Origin: Pipra filicauda
Taxonomy: Eukaryota > Chordata > Aves > Passeriformes > Pipridae
Direction of reading: 5' to 3'
DNA: 64,000 nt
Assembly: GCF_003945595.2 (NCBI RefSeq)
Contig: NW_024103874.1
Span: 2,366,001-2,430,000 of the forward strand
Numbering within the stretch: the stretch's first letter is position 1; each line of letters opens with the position of its first letter. Shown piece after piece: positions 12,991 through 29,600 of the stretch. A model generated the notes under the pieces. It saw nothing but the letters and a program-made list of their open reading frames with translations, searched no databases and was not told the origin of the DNA. The translations under genes were made by a program, and so were the position numbers.

Positions 12991-15900
12991 CCACGCTCAT
13001 CTCGTCTCTGTTGGCAGTTTGTGAGTGTTCAGACAAGGCTGAGCATCTCCCAGCTGGGTCTGCAGGAGGGGATAATCCTTCACCTCTGCTGGTTTTAATG
13101 TGGCAGAGGCAAAATCCGGTGTTGGATCACAGGTTCTGACCCAGCCTAGGGCTGGAGCTGGGTCCAGACCCTGACCCCTGCCTGCTTCCCAGAGCCCTGG
13201 CCATGGATGTCTTTCCTGGCTTTGTCTGAGATAGAGCAACAAGGGAAACCTTTCACTGTGCACCTAAAGACTTGGAGACAATCAGTTGGTTTATATACGT
13301 TTCGAAAATCTAAGAGGCATGAAAAAAAACTCACCAGAAAGACTTATTTCACTGTAAAAGGGTCTAAATTCTGCAACTGCCCTAGGGCGTGTGGGGCACT
13401 CTAAATTAGCATCAAGGCACTTATGAAGCAGTGGTGCTGTTAGTTTGCCAGACAGACCGATTGTTCCAGGAAAAACAGGGTAGAAAAGACCCCTATTCTA
13501 TAACTGTGTCAGCACGTAATCTTAGGATCTAGGCTTAACATTTTTTCATCTGAAGAAAAAGATGGGAGAAAATACCCTTTTTCAAAGTGAACACTTTCAG
13601 GCCTTTTGCAGTGCAGAGACAGAGGAGCAAAATCAGAGTCTTGTTTTTCCTTGCAGATCGTGTCTAATAACAGCTCCTGCTATTGAGAGTATTGTGGTTT
13701 GCTAGCACTAAAATGTAAAGTTATTTTGAGCATGAAAGCCTGAACGTCATTCTATTTAAAAATATGTAAAAGAAGGAGAGGAATGTTTACAGCACATTAA
13801 AACCTGTGTGGCAACTTAGCAAGAACTATTTTAACAATCCTCTTATTCCCTTTCCTGTTATGAACCATAAAATGAGAATGCAGTGTCAGTAATAAATAAT
13901 ATTGGCATGGAGGGATGGTTCACCGTGCTCCTGGAGTCAGGCTGGGTCAGGCTGAGCCTAAGCTAGGCTCAGTCCTAGCTCCCACAGTGGGAACTGTGGC
14001 TGGTGCTGGGCTGCCCTGTGTGCTGGGGAGGTGAAGCCAGGAGCCTCCTCTCCTCTGCTGACCCCCGAGGCCGGAGAAAGGCTTGGGAGTTTCGTGCTTC
14101 TTTGCAGGAACTAACTCTAACCAGTATTTTGAAAACACAGCCTCTGCTACTCCTGCCTCCCTGGGCTTTGTGACCCAGATGGAACAGGGATTAAAGCAGA
14201 ATAATGCTTTATAAAAAAGTTTGCAGTCAGGGGTAGATCGGCAGCGAATGTTGACAAATACGGAAACTAAATCTGAGAAAAGACTTGTTCCAACTTTTTT
14301 TTTAGTCGGCATTCCATATGTGTTATGTGGAGAGTTAGGATGTGCTGCTACTTCTGTTACATAAGAGTTTTTTGTTTTGGGTTTTTTTTTATATAAAGTG
14401 CAGTGCAGAATGCATGAGGAGTGAGAAAGAATATGAAGAAAAAAAACTGCAAGAAAATAAGAAAAGCTACTAGGTGAAAAGCTCCCACTCAGTGTGTTAT
14501 TTCCATAATTCCATGGGTTTCTTAAAGTCTCTTGTAATGTTTCTGAGGAAAAGCCTCGAAGTGAAAGGAGGGAGGCGAGGTTTTTTTTTTTCCTTTGGTT
14601 TAAAGGAAAGTCTTGGTTAATTCTATTAGTAGACTTTGGGCTTGTTTTTATTTAAAAACAAAACAAAAATCCCTCTCAAGTTTAGAATTTCTGTACGGAA
14701 AAATTCCTCTTCTTTGCCAGAGAGGGAAGTATCTCCTTTTCATTCTGTTTGTTTTGGAGTATCTGTAGTTAAGTGTTTTGTGTTTGTTCTTTATTGAATA
14801 CATTGGTGGTGCATTGATTCCTCGCTGGCAAAGCTCGTTTCATTGCACTCGGATGGGCTCATTCCTTCCCGTATGACAGACAAACTTGTCCTTCCACGTG
14901 ATGATCCTGCTTTGCCCTCCCAGGGTTTGATTGGTAATGGCTGCATTTCCTACCTTGTTTACCTTTGAATGCTTTTTAAAGTGATTTTTGTTCTGGCCCC
15001 CACAAAGGAAACAGATGAAAAAACCCCACAGTGAATTCTTGCTCCAATTCCTATCTGTTTGCTTTGGTTTTCCTTTTTAGATTATTGTTTGGCTTTAATG
15101 TGTTTGTTTCTCCTTTAAACGGGTTTGAGATTACTCAAGGGTTCCTTGTTCAGCAGGTCAAAGGGTAATTTGAAGACTTTGAAACCGTCTCCCTTTTTAT
15201 CACCAAGTTTTGTTCTTCCAAGAGTCCAAAGGATTTTCAGGATGATAGCTCCTGAAGGATGGCTCCATCTAAGGAAAATGTGAGCAGCAGACCTGAGTCA
15301 CTGCAAGAGGCTTTTTTAGATGAAAAAAACCCCAATGATCTAAGTCTAAATCAGAACCTTAATTAATCCTTATCTATAACTAACTAAAAGACTAAGTTTA
15401 GTGGGTATTAAATACACTGAGATTGATAGGTTTGATATTCAGCTCCCATACCAGGATGAAAACGCTCAGTTCTGTATTTCTAAAGTTAAAAAAATTTACT
15501 AACTTCAAACCAGAGAGGTATCCGTACACAAAAATATACAGTGTGTGCTATTAAAAATTGCCCTTTAACTGAAAGAGTCAATCTGTCCCGGAGTTAATCC
15601 CTGCTTTTAAAAGAGAGAAGTCACTTCCAACTGCACAGCCATGGCACTGTGAATTTGTAGGACAGCATAATGAAGCATGGGGTAATGTAGGCTCCTTAAC
15701 AAAAATTCACAGCTACTTCTTGTTTCTGTGTAAGATTTTAATCCTCAGAGATGCTATGCACAGGGGGAACTTCTTCTGCACCTTTCTAATATGAATTTAT
15801 TCACTGTTTATATTTTCCTGGTACTTTAAATCTCTTGAGTAAAGCAGGAAGAAAAGAAAAAGTTCACCCCTAAAATCTTAATTTCTTACTAAGGTACCTA

Positions 15901-18890
15901 AATATAATAAATTTCAGTTGAATCACAGAGTGGAGAAGAATGCATACATCTTTATTATTTTTTTAAAAGAAGGCAGGGTGTATATATTCAGCTGTGGGGG
16001 AGTTATAGGGTTGCAGCTTCTCAGGGAAAAAAGATTAAACTGTCTTCCCCTTGCAAGTTCACCTTGACATGATAAGCAGCTCTGACCCAAACTCCTGGGA
16101 GTAGAACAGTCTCACAGGTGTGAGGACTAGGGAGAGGAGATAACTGAGATGTGTAGCTGCATTTTCAGGTTTGTGGTGAAGTGACCCAGAGTTTATTGTT
16201 CACTGATCTACTCCTTGATAGCTTTAAATCAGAGAGTATTTTTCTGTTGCTTTTCTTTTCATACACGCAAGCCTCCAGCTCTCTTTTGGTTCATCCTGAT
16301 AATCATAGAGAGGAATGTTACAAAGTTTACAGTCTAGGTTTTCAAGTGGAAAGAGTCTAAAGTAAATCAGAGATAAAGGTGTTGCTGTAAGAACTGTTTG
16401 CTTCATGTGTCCTCCAGGTTAATTGAGCTCCGTGTCCTTGCTGAAAACAGGCTATTTCCTACAAACAGGAACAAAGGAAATTGTACAATTAGATCACCAC
16501 TGTCGCTTCTACTTTTTGAGCCGCAGATTTTGTCCTCTCTGCCATGTCTCCTCAGCCGTGGTAGGAGCTGGAATACAGGCTATTCCCGTGGCAAGGAAGT
16601 CTGACACCTCCTCGGAAGCTGCAGTGCCATTTCAGTCCAGTTGCTAAGGGATGCTCGAGCGAGATGTCGTCTGAGTCTTCTCCTCCAAGTGAGCACATTG
16701 GTTTGGTCACAACTCCACCCCCACAGTCCACAGCCAAAAGTTTACGAGGTCATGCTCACTGTGGACAGCGAGAGCCCATTAGGAGCTGCACAACTGTCCC
16801 ACTGAAAACTAATTAACTATTTCTTCTTTTCTGGAGGCGTCCAAAGCGCTCAGTGCCTTCAGCTCACTAACAAATGTGCATTGTTTGCAGTAAGGGTGTT
16901 TGTCACCTGGAGGGTTTGGAGGAAAGCTGTGGGGGTAAGATGGGCATCTGATCTGCGTATAAAGCAGTGTCCTTTAATACCATATTTTCAATTCTTAGTT
17001 AGTTAGACTTTTATCACAGGGTCACTATGCCCATACATATAGTTATTTTATCTTTGAATTGTTTGTTCCTAAGACTGTAGGTTCTTCAGAAGTAAGTTTT
17101 AATTTTATGGTGAATTAAGGTCAGATTTTTCCTACACTTACCCTTCTGATATAAGGAGTCTTGTGAAACTGAAGTTCTTGGAAACTGAAGTTCATTTTTA
17201 CAAGATGGAAGCTAATGGAACTAGTTTCAATAAGAAACACAATTTACTCTAAAGACACATTAGCAGCATTATGTTATTTAAACAAATAAAAAAGAGTGAG
17301 AACAGCTAATGTGTTGGTATGCTCACTTTCCAAACGATGTGCTCCTAATCAGGACAGCACTGAAAAAACTGGCAGTTCAGTGGGTTTGCGAAGTACGGGT
17401 GGTGCCTTAAGTCTTTTGTCCTGTCATATTTCAGAAAGACAAAAAAGTCTGTAATTGCTGATAGGTTTCACAATTTGGGAATTCTCCTTTTGTTTTCTGT
17501 AGCTTTTGACACTTTCACACTTTAATAACACTTGTAGTACAAGGAGCTAATTCTTAATTCTGTTGTAAGTAACTGGAAGCTTTGTGAATTAGCTGAGTGT
17601 GTTTTTCCTTTTCAGCTACCTCATGCTTTGTTCAGCCCAGAGACAGAGGACAGGGTATGTGCAGCAGGAGGGCAGCGATTCCTGTTGGAGTTTAACCTCG
17701 CAGAGCCTGTCCGGGTTGTGTTTGGGAAGGGGTGGGTGTGCACTGCTGGACAACAGCATTTACACAGCCATGACTCCCTTGTCCGTGGATGCTTGGGCAT
17801 ATTTACTACTCCCATTTCCCTGCTCTAAAGTCACTAACCCAGATTTTAGCCTTTTGTATATCTCCAGCAATGATTTTTGTCTTGTTTGTGTGTATTGACG
17901 TTTGGGCTCCCTTCTCCCCAGCTGGGACCCACCAAAGCCTGGAGGTTGGGGCAGATTTTCCCTGCTGTGTGAGGTGGCAGATACTGGCATTTCTGCATTC
18001 TCTTCATACCTGAAACCGTAAAAAAAAACTATGAGGTTTTATAATTTTCAGTCTGAATTCTGCTTTATTGACTCCTTTTTATGCCTTGTAAACTCCACGG
18101 TTAAAATATACTTGATTATTGCGTATTACAGGGAAACTATACAAATAAATAAAAGACCTATAAAAGATACAAGGAATTATTATGATCTTTGCTTCAGATG
18201 AGTCTGGGCATTGCTGAGCCAAGTCTCTCTACGACTTTCTGAAACTGCCTCAAACAACACCTGGACACATTGGTAAGAGTCTCTCCAGTAACTCCAGAAC
18301 TTTCAAACTCTCTGTATCCCAAAGCTCTGGCATTTAAAAGTAGACTGAAAGTGCCAATAACTCCTCAAAGACCACGATGTGGTTGTGATGTTCCTTGTTT
18401 CTTGAGGTCCACCCCTCTTTCATCAAGGGCAGCTCCACAGGTGTATTTGATGACATTAACTGTGACCTCCTAGTTGTTTGCTCTATTCACATAATTATTT
18501 TACTGTAGATATTTCTAAATATAGTAACTGGGTGATGTAAGAAGGTGTGTTCGTGGGAACAGTGTTGTAGATAATTGAATTTTGCAAAAAGGTTAAATAA
18601 TATTTGTATAGTTAAGGACATTTCACTAATCTCAGAGGGAGGGTTACAGAGAAAAAAAATACCTGTGTATTTTAGGGAACTGACTTATAGGAAGAGCAAA
18701 GTGCCAACCTTTGTTTTCCAGGTGTAGCTGATAAGTTGTGTAATTTTTGTAACGAGGTTTCCAAAACATTTTAGAAAAGAAAATGGAGATAGACAGCTGG
18801 TAAATTCATACAGAGGAGCAAGTGTGTGCATCCAGTTGTACTCCACCACTGCACACAGCATCCCCTGGTACCATGAGGCCCCTGTCCCAA
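12991..18890. other. Upstream DNA of GNAS without a supportable gene
   Basis: It holds the hairpin pair at 13952-13999, short poly-T runs and chance frames. No exon ending in the LLLLG-donor pattern that would mark an alternative GNAS first exon was seen. A micro-duplication of about 16 bp (GAAACTGAAGTTCTTG, then GAAACTGAAGTTCATT) is at 17164-17196. Confidence 0.6.
13952..13999. other. Two adjacent short hairpins
   Basis: CTGAGCCTA-AGC-TAGGCTCAG (13952-13972) is a perfect 9-bp stem with a 3-base loop. CCACAG-TGGGAA-CTGTGG (13982-13999) is a perfect 6-bp stem. Nothing else marks this as an RNA gene or terminator. Confidence 0.4.
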
Positions 18891-19244
18891 CTGGGATGGA
18901 CAGAGATGGACAGGACAGGCAGGGATGGATGGGCAGCGACAGGCAGAGATGGATAAGGCTGGGACAGGCAGGAATGGACACGGCTGGGATGGGATGGATG
19001 GGCTGGGATAGATAGGGCTGGGACAGACAGGGATGGGATGGACTGGGTAGGGATGGACAGGGACAGGCAGGGATGGATAAGCCTGGGACAGGCAGGAATG
19101 GACACAGCTGGGATGGGATGGATGGGCAGGGATGGATAGGGCTGGGACAGACAGGGATGGGATGGACAGGGACAGGCAGGGATGGACAAGACTGGGACGG
19201 GTGGGGATGGACGGGGATGCACAGGGACAGGCAAGGATGGGCAG
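18891..19244 (+). repeat. G-rich minisatellite (GGGATGGA / GGGACAGGCA type) with a 124-bp higher-order unit
   Basis: The array is built from short variants of GGGATGGACAGGGACAGGCA. On top of this, a block starting at 18954 (TAAGGCTGGGACAGGCAGG) recurs at 19078 with few changes over about 90 bases, giving a 124-bp period. It ends just before the CpG island. The long proline/serine-rich minus-strand frames here (such as 18806-19273) come from the repeat and are not treated as genes. Confidence 0.88.
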
Positions 19245-19404
19245 CCCCTCACCAGGCTTCGCAGGGACTCCACAAACCCGGCGGATCGCGGGGTGCGAGG
19301 GAGCTGCCCCGCGCCCGGGAAGCGCGTTTACCCAAAAACCCGCCACAAACCAAACCGTTCAGTCCCACAACTCCTACATTAATTATTTTCAAGTGTACCA
19401 CTAA

Positions 19405-24502
<5,098 letters not shown>

Positions 24503-26443
24503 TAAGTACATTTGCTTTTTCACTTCACAGCGTACCTTCCGCCTGTGCACTGCCCAGAGTCAGTGCTGCTGCTTTATAGCTTGGTGTGTTTTCTTCTTGC
24601 TGCTGTTTCACTGTCTCTAGAATTTGGATGTACATTTTTAAATTAGATTAATAGGCATTCAGTTGAAGAAGTCAAGCACCAATCAATAGTGAGATCCAGC
24701 AGTATAAAATTACTTATATCAAAGGCATAGCTTAAGTTTTGTGTGTTTGTTAACTGCAGTTTCTTTCACAACATGGCTGACACTGATTTACCTCAGCTAT
24801 AGCACATTGATTCATATTGCTGAAAACATGCCTTGTGTCAGTGTACAAAATAAGTGCAATTTTCTTTATTTAGAATAAGTAAGGCTTTAGTTTCGGTCTC
24901 CTCACGAAATGAAACCCTGCTATGAATTTTGGGGATTCTGCTGTATTTGTTTGTCCAGATGTTTATGTTAAATTATGTTTCTAAAAGCTTTTACTTTTTA
25001 CACTTCGTATCTGTTCAGTTATTTGATAGTTGTGAGGAGAAGAATGGCATTAAGATAGGAAAAATGGATTATCAGTTTTTTTCATCTGAGAAGGATTTGT
25101 GTTTGCTAACTTTTTGTCTAACCTTGCTAGACAGTAAGAGATTCTTCTGCATGTTAGTTTATGCCTGCAAGCATCTGTGTGTGTATTCCCAAACCTGCTA
25201 AATTAATTCTAATTGAATGAAAGTGTTGAAATTTCAAAGCTTATTCTCTGTGTTTAATTTTAATTTTTAAATTTTTTTTAATAGATTATATTTCTGATTT
25301 TGTCTTGCTTGTTGTCAAGCGTAGCAGTTTTGTATTGTCATCCTCCAGCTTTTAGTGGTATCATCTATTTTGTTAATCCTGCCTTTTTGGGAAGATAAAG
25401 CCTTCACTAGTCTTCCAGTAGTTAATTATTGAGTAAGAATGTCTGAGCTAAAAGTTTAGCCGAGGAGCCTGGACAGTACTTTTTCCTAACCACCAAATGC
25501 TAATTCAGAATAAGGTACATGGTCTTTTGAATGAAAGTTCAGACTGATTCATAATATATTACATTCTGTGCTACATGTTTTAAGCTCCCCTTTGTAGGGA
25601 ATATTTTCTTTTTCCCCAATAACTTTTCCATAAGTGCCTAGTCCTGCATCCTGTTACTGCTGAGTTATCGCCGTCATTTTGGCTGCTCTTGTTATTAAAG
25701 ACCTCTTAAAAGACCTGTGTGACTTAAAAGATTTGCATGAGTTGACTTGGATGTAGCAGCTTTCAACACTGGGTACTAAGTAAAAAGTAAATGAAAGTGC
25801 AAGTGGAGGATCCCTGGTGCGTTTGAAAACATCAGTCCCTTTAACCAACACAGTTCTAAGTTCCCGAAGCACATGGATGCTCTTAAAAGAGATAATGATG
25901 CTGGGTAATGAATGGTGTGTTACAGGGGTAGATAACCTTCTGAACCCTGCAAGCTGCAAGCCCAAATTTCTGTGAATCTGGGAGCCCAGAGACCCTCAGA
26001 CAAAGCCTGCAGAGCCGGAGAGGGGCTGGGACACGCTGGGATTCGCAGCACTGGTGCGTTCCTCGAGTGTCTCGCCGTGCGTGGTGGGTTTGGGCAGAGC
26101 TGAGCGTGCAGCTGGAATCCAGGGCAACATGGCAAATTTGGCCTCAGGAGGCTCTGCTGGCTTCTGCCTTCTCATAGCAAGGGATTTGGATTACGGAGCA
26201 GCCCTGTGCCAGCACAGCCCTGCTGCCAATCACAGAGCGGATCCCGGTGCGGGAGCCACGCAGGAATTGCAGGGAAGGTCCCTCCAGCTCAGGAATCATG
26301 GATTGTCCACCCACCCAAGGCGTTTGGTCTTGCAAAGTGACTCACTCTTGCAAGTGAGTCCTTTGTGCTTGTCCTTTTGTGGGTCCTACGTATTGGAATG
26401 CTGAGGTACATAAAGAATCAAATAAAGAAGTGGTGTATTTAAA

Positions 26444-26666
26444 ATGTACAGGAATTAAGTTATGATACATCATTTTAGGTTTCTATTGCCAAAAGCAATC
26501 ACTAGATCATAACATACACTTTACAGGGGGGAAAAGGCTCTTTTCCAGTGTTCTAAGATGTACAAGAAATAAGTTATAATGCATCATTTTAGGTTTCTAT
26601 TGCCAAAAACAATCAGAAGATCATAACATACACTTTACAGGGGAGAGAAGGCTGTTTTCCAGTCTT
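26444..26666 (+). repeat. Tandem duplication of a 114-bp unit
   Basis: Copy 1 starts with ATGTACAGGAATTAAG at 26444 and copy 2 with ATGTACAAGAAATAAG at 26558. Both continue through TCATTTTAGGTTTCTATTGC, GATCATAACATACACTTTAC and a purine-rich end before TTTTCCAGT. They differ by scattered substitutions and small indels, so the duplication is old but not ancient. It lies in intron 2, with no coding sign. Confidence 0.9.
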
Positions 26667-29600
26667 TTGAAATTCTTGCAAGTTACACACGTGTCCTTAA
26701 GTAACTTGTATTTTCTTCCAAGTAACTGACTGCTCCCTATGTTGGCCTGCTTTCCCTGTTACCCGTTTTGCTGGATTCATTCCCTTTTTATCCTGCTTAC
26801 CTTGTGGAAAAATGATGTGGGATTCAGTTAATGAGAGAGATAGCATGGAGTTTTTTTGGAAGGGTAGGAAAAGTAAAGCATTACTCTCTTGATGTCCTGA
26901 TCAGTCTTTCTGGAGCATAAGTATGTTTGCGTACAACACCACAGCTGATGCCATGAATAACAGCAGAGTGCTGGTGAAAACTGTGCTGTGCTGGAGATGA
27001 GGAGACTTTTTTTAATGTTGGTGTAATGGACATAACTGTAGTTTTGAATTATTCCTGTTGGAGAAGCTTATTGGTGCGCTGGGAGAAATCCAGTTTTAAA
27101 ATCCTGTCTAAAACTTGTTTGCCTTTGGTTTGGTTGTCCCGTGACAATTGTTGTCAGTGGCAGAAAGAGGATACCTGTTGGGAAAAATGTCTAGTGTGCT
27201 ACTAACAAAGGAATCAGAAGTTTTTTTATTTAGTGTTACTCAAAAGAAGTGTTACTTCTTTCAGGTGACTAGGCAGGATACCCAGTGCTAAAAATGCTGG
27301 CCTACTTCAGTGGGTGTGAAGGGATTTTATTTATTTTGGTTTTAGGATTCTGCCCCTAAATAGTTGAAGGGACAGTTGTTGTGTGCATTTAGGTGAATTG
27401 TAGCTTTAACAAGGTGAAATCTGTGTAGTCTACAAAACTAGAAGAATTTCCTCTGGGACTTCAATCCTCAATCTCTTTAGCTAATTAATTATTTGAGGAA
27501 CTGTATGGAATCAAGTGTTCCAGGTAATTAATGTGCTGAATAGTTAAAGCTAAATTGAATGTGAAGGTGGTTAAAGTTCTAGGCAAGTTAACTACAGCAA
27601 AGACTGTTCAATTTTTTTCTGTGTTCCTTTCATGATCTGTAGTTGAGTTAGAGACAGAAATGTATTTCTTTTTTTTTCTATCCCTGTTGTGAAGGTGATG
27701 TGTGGGAAGCAGAGTAAGAATATTGGAGGGGCAAGGCACACTCTGCAGCACAGGCTTCTCTGGATGGAGAGTTTTGGAAGGGCTTAGCCCCCTTCCAGCT
27801 CCTGCAGAGTGGCTTCAGGTGGCCGTGCTGTCCTCCGACCTCTTCCTACAGCAATTCCATAAACAATGGGAGTGTGGCTTCCCCCCTATATTCTTCCAGT
27901 GTTCTCATCTTTAATGTGGAAGAGCTGCCTTTTAAGCATAATGACGACGCCGTATCAACCAAATTTTCTACTCTTCGCACGACAGCCAACAACAGAGGCC
28001 CTTCTCATGTAGAAAGGGTTTAAATTTGGCTTTTAATAGCAGGAAGCCTGTGACTTCCCTTCCTTTCCTTTCCTCCCTCCTCTACACTTCAGCTGTCTTT
28101 TCATGAGGCTGTTCCAGAGGATTAGATCTCTGCAATTGCATACAGTGTTTTGTGAGTGTCCACGGATAAAATGGAGCTAAAACCCTCTCTTTTTGGCTGT
28201 TCAGATGGCAATCTTTATGAACAGGAAAGGACTGAAAACGGGAAAGGGAGGACAGGAATAGTAAGGAACATAGTTGGAAGAATTAAATGTGTTGCTCAGG
28301 CTGAAGAGGAAAAAACACAGAAAAGAGTTGGTATCTCGAGGAAGGGCTTCTCTGCTTCTACGATGGCCTTTCACTTACTTTCAATTTTTTTAAGTCATCT
28401 TTCCCCTCAGTGATTACTGTGGCTTTGGCTGACAGACTCTAAGAAGAGGGTCATTGTCATGCACGACTTTAGAAAGCGGGAATTGGCACAGCCGAGAGAC
28501 AATTCTGAAGTGTCATGGGAAAAACTGGGACAAGCAGAAGTACTTAAATAGAAATAAATGGTTGAAATGTGACTTACGAAATCCACTACAAAGATTGACA
28601 AATATGGGGAATGTGCCTTTGTGATTAGTAAGTTTGGATAATATTTAGAATTCAGGAAGTCTCGAGGTTATAGGGAATTTCAGGTAATGCTTCTCAGCCT
28701 CAATTTCCCAAACAAGGTTGTATAATGTTGACACTTTCTTTAACAAGTATGTTGAAATGTTGAATAGGAGTTTGTATATTTATCAAATCTGAAGGCATGA
28801 TTGATGAAGGCAGAAGCAGAGATGAATAGCTTTATTTTCAGGACTTAGATGATAAGTATATTTGCATTTCTCTTGTGCTTTTAAAAATTACTTTCTCTTG
28901 GTAGGAAAGTTATAAAACCAAGTCACCCTCTTACAGGCTTCGAACATTTTCCCTTTTCTCACCTAGATTTAGTAGTTTGTGAGGAAGGAAAGGTAGTCAT
29001 TGATGGTTTCTAATCTTTTCCTCGTACGTATTGAACTACCATCATTATTTCACACAAACCAGTAAATGATATTATATGGACACTTGGGCAGTGTTAGTCT
29101 CTCTCATGACTGAAAAGACTTCGGGTTTGGTAACTTTTCTGTTGTCTAATATGGGTTTTTGTCTCTCTTTGGTCTTTCTATGCATGTGATTTTATGGAAG
29201 GGAAGTTAATGTTATGAGTGAGGGAAAAGTATAATATTTATAACTAAGTCTTCTAAAATAATGAATTCCCTCCTAATGGCTCAGATTAGTTCATGTACAC
29301 AAGCGTTACGGCTCCATTTTTACAGTTTCTTTACATTTGTGGACCAATCCCCTATTTCTAGAATGGTTCCTTGCCAAGAAACAAACAGACCTTGTTGTGT
29401 TTTACTTGACTGGCAACAAAAGTAATTTTTTCCTGGTGTTTGACTAACATTGAAAATTGGAGTGGGGGGAGGTTTAGGGGGTGTGATTTCCCTCCCCCCA
29501 CTTCTTTCTTTCTTTGCATCACAGTGTCTAATAGAGGTTTCTGCGCATTTGAGGCAGAGAGCATTTTTTTTTCTCAGCTCCTGTTCCGGGGCACAGATGA

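Noticed and set aside
18771..19346. Proline/serine/cysteine-rich minus-strand frame of 191 codons
   Set aside because: It is the reverse reading of the G-rich minisatellite; stop depletion follows from the repeat.
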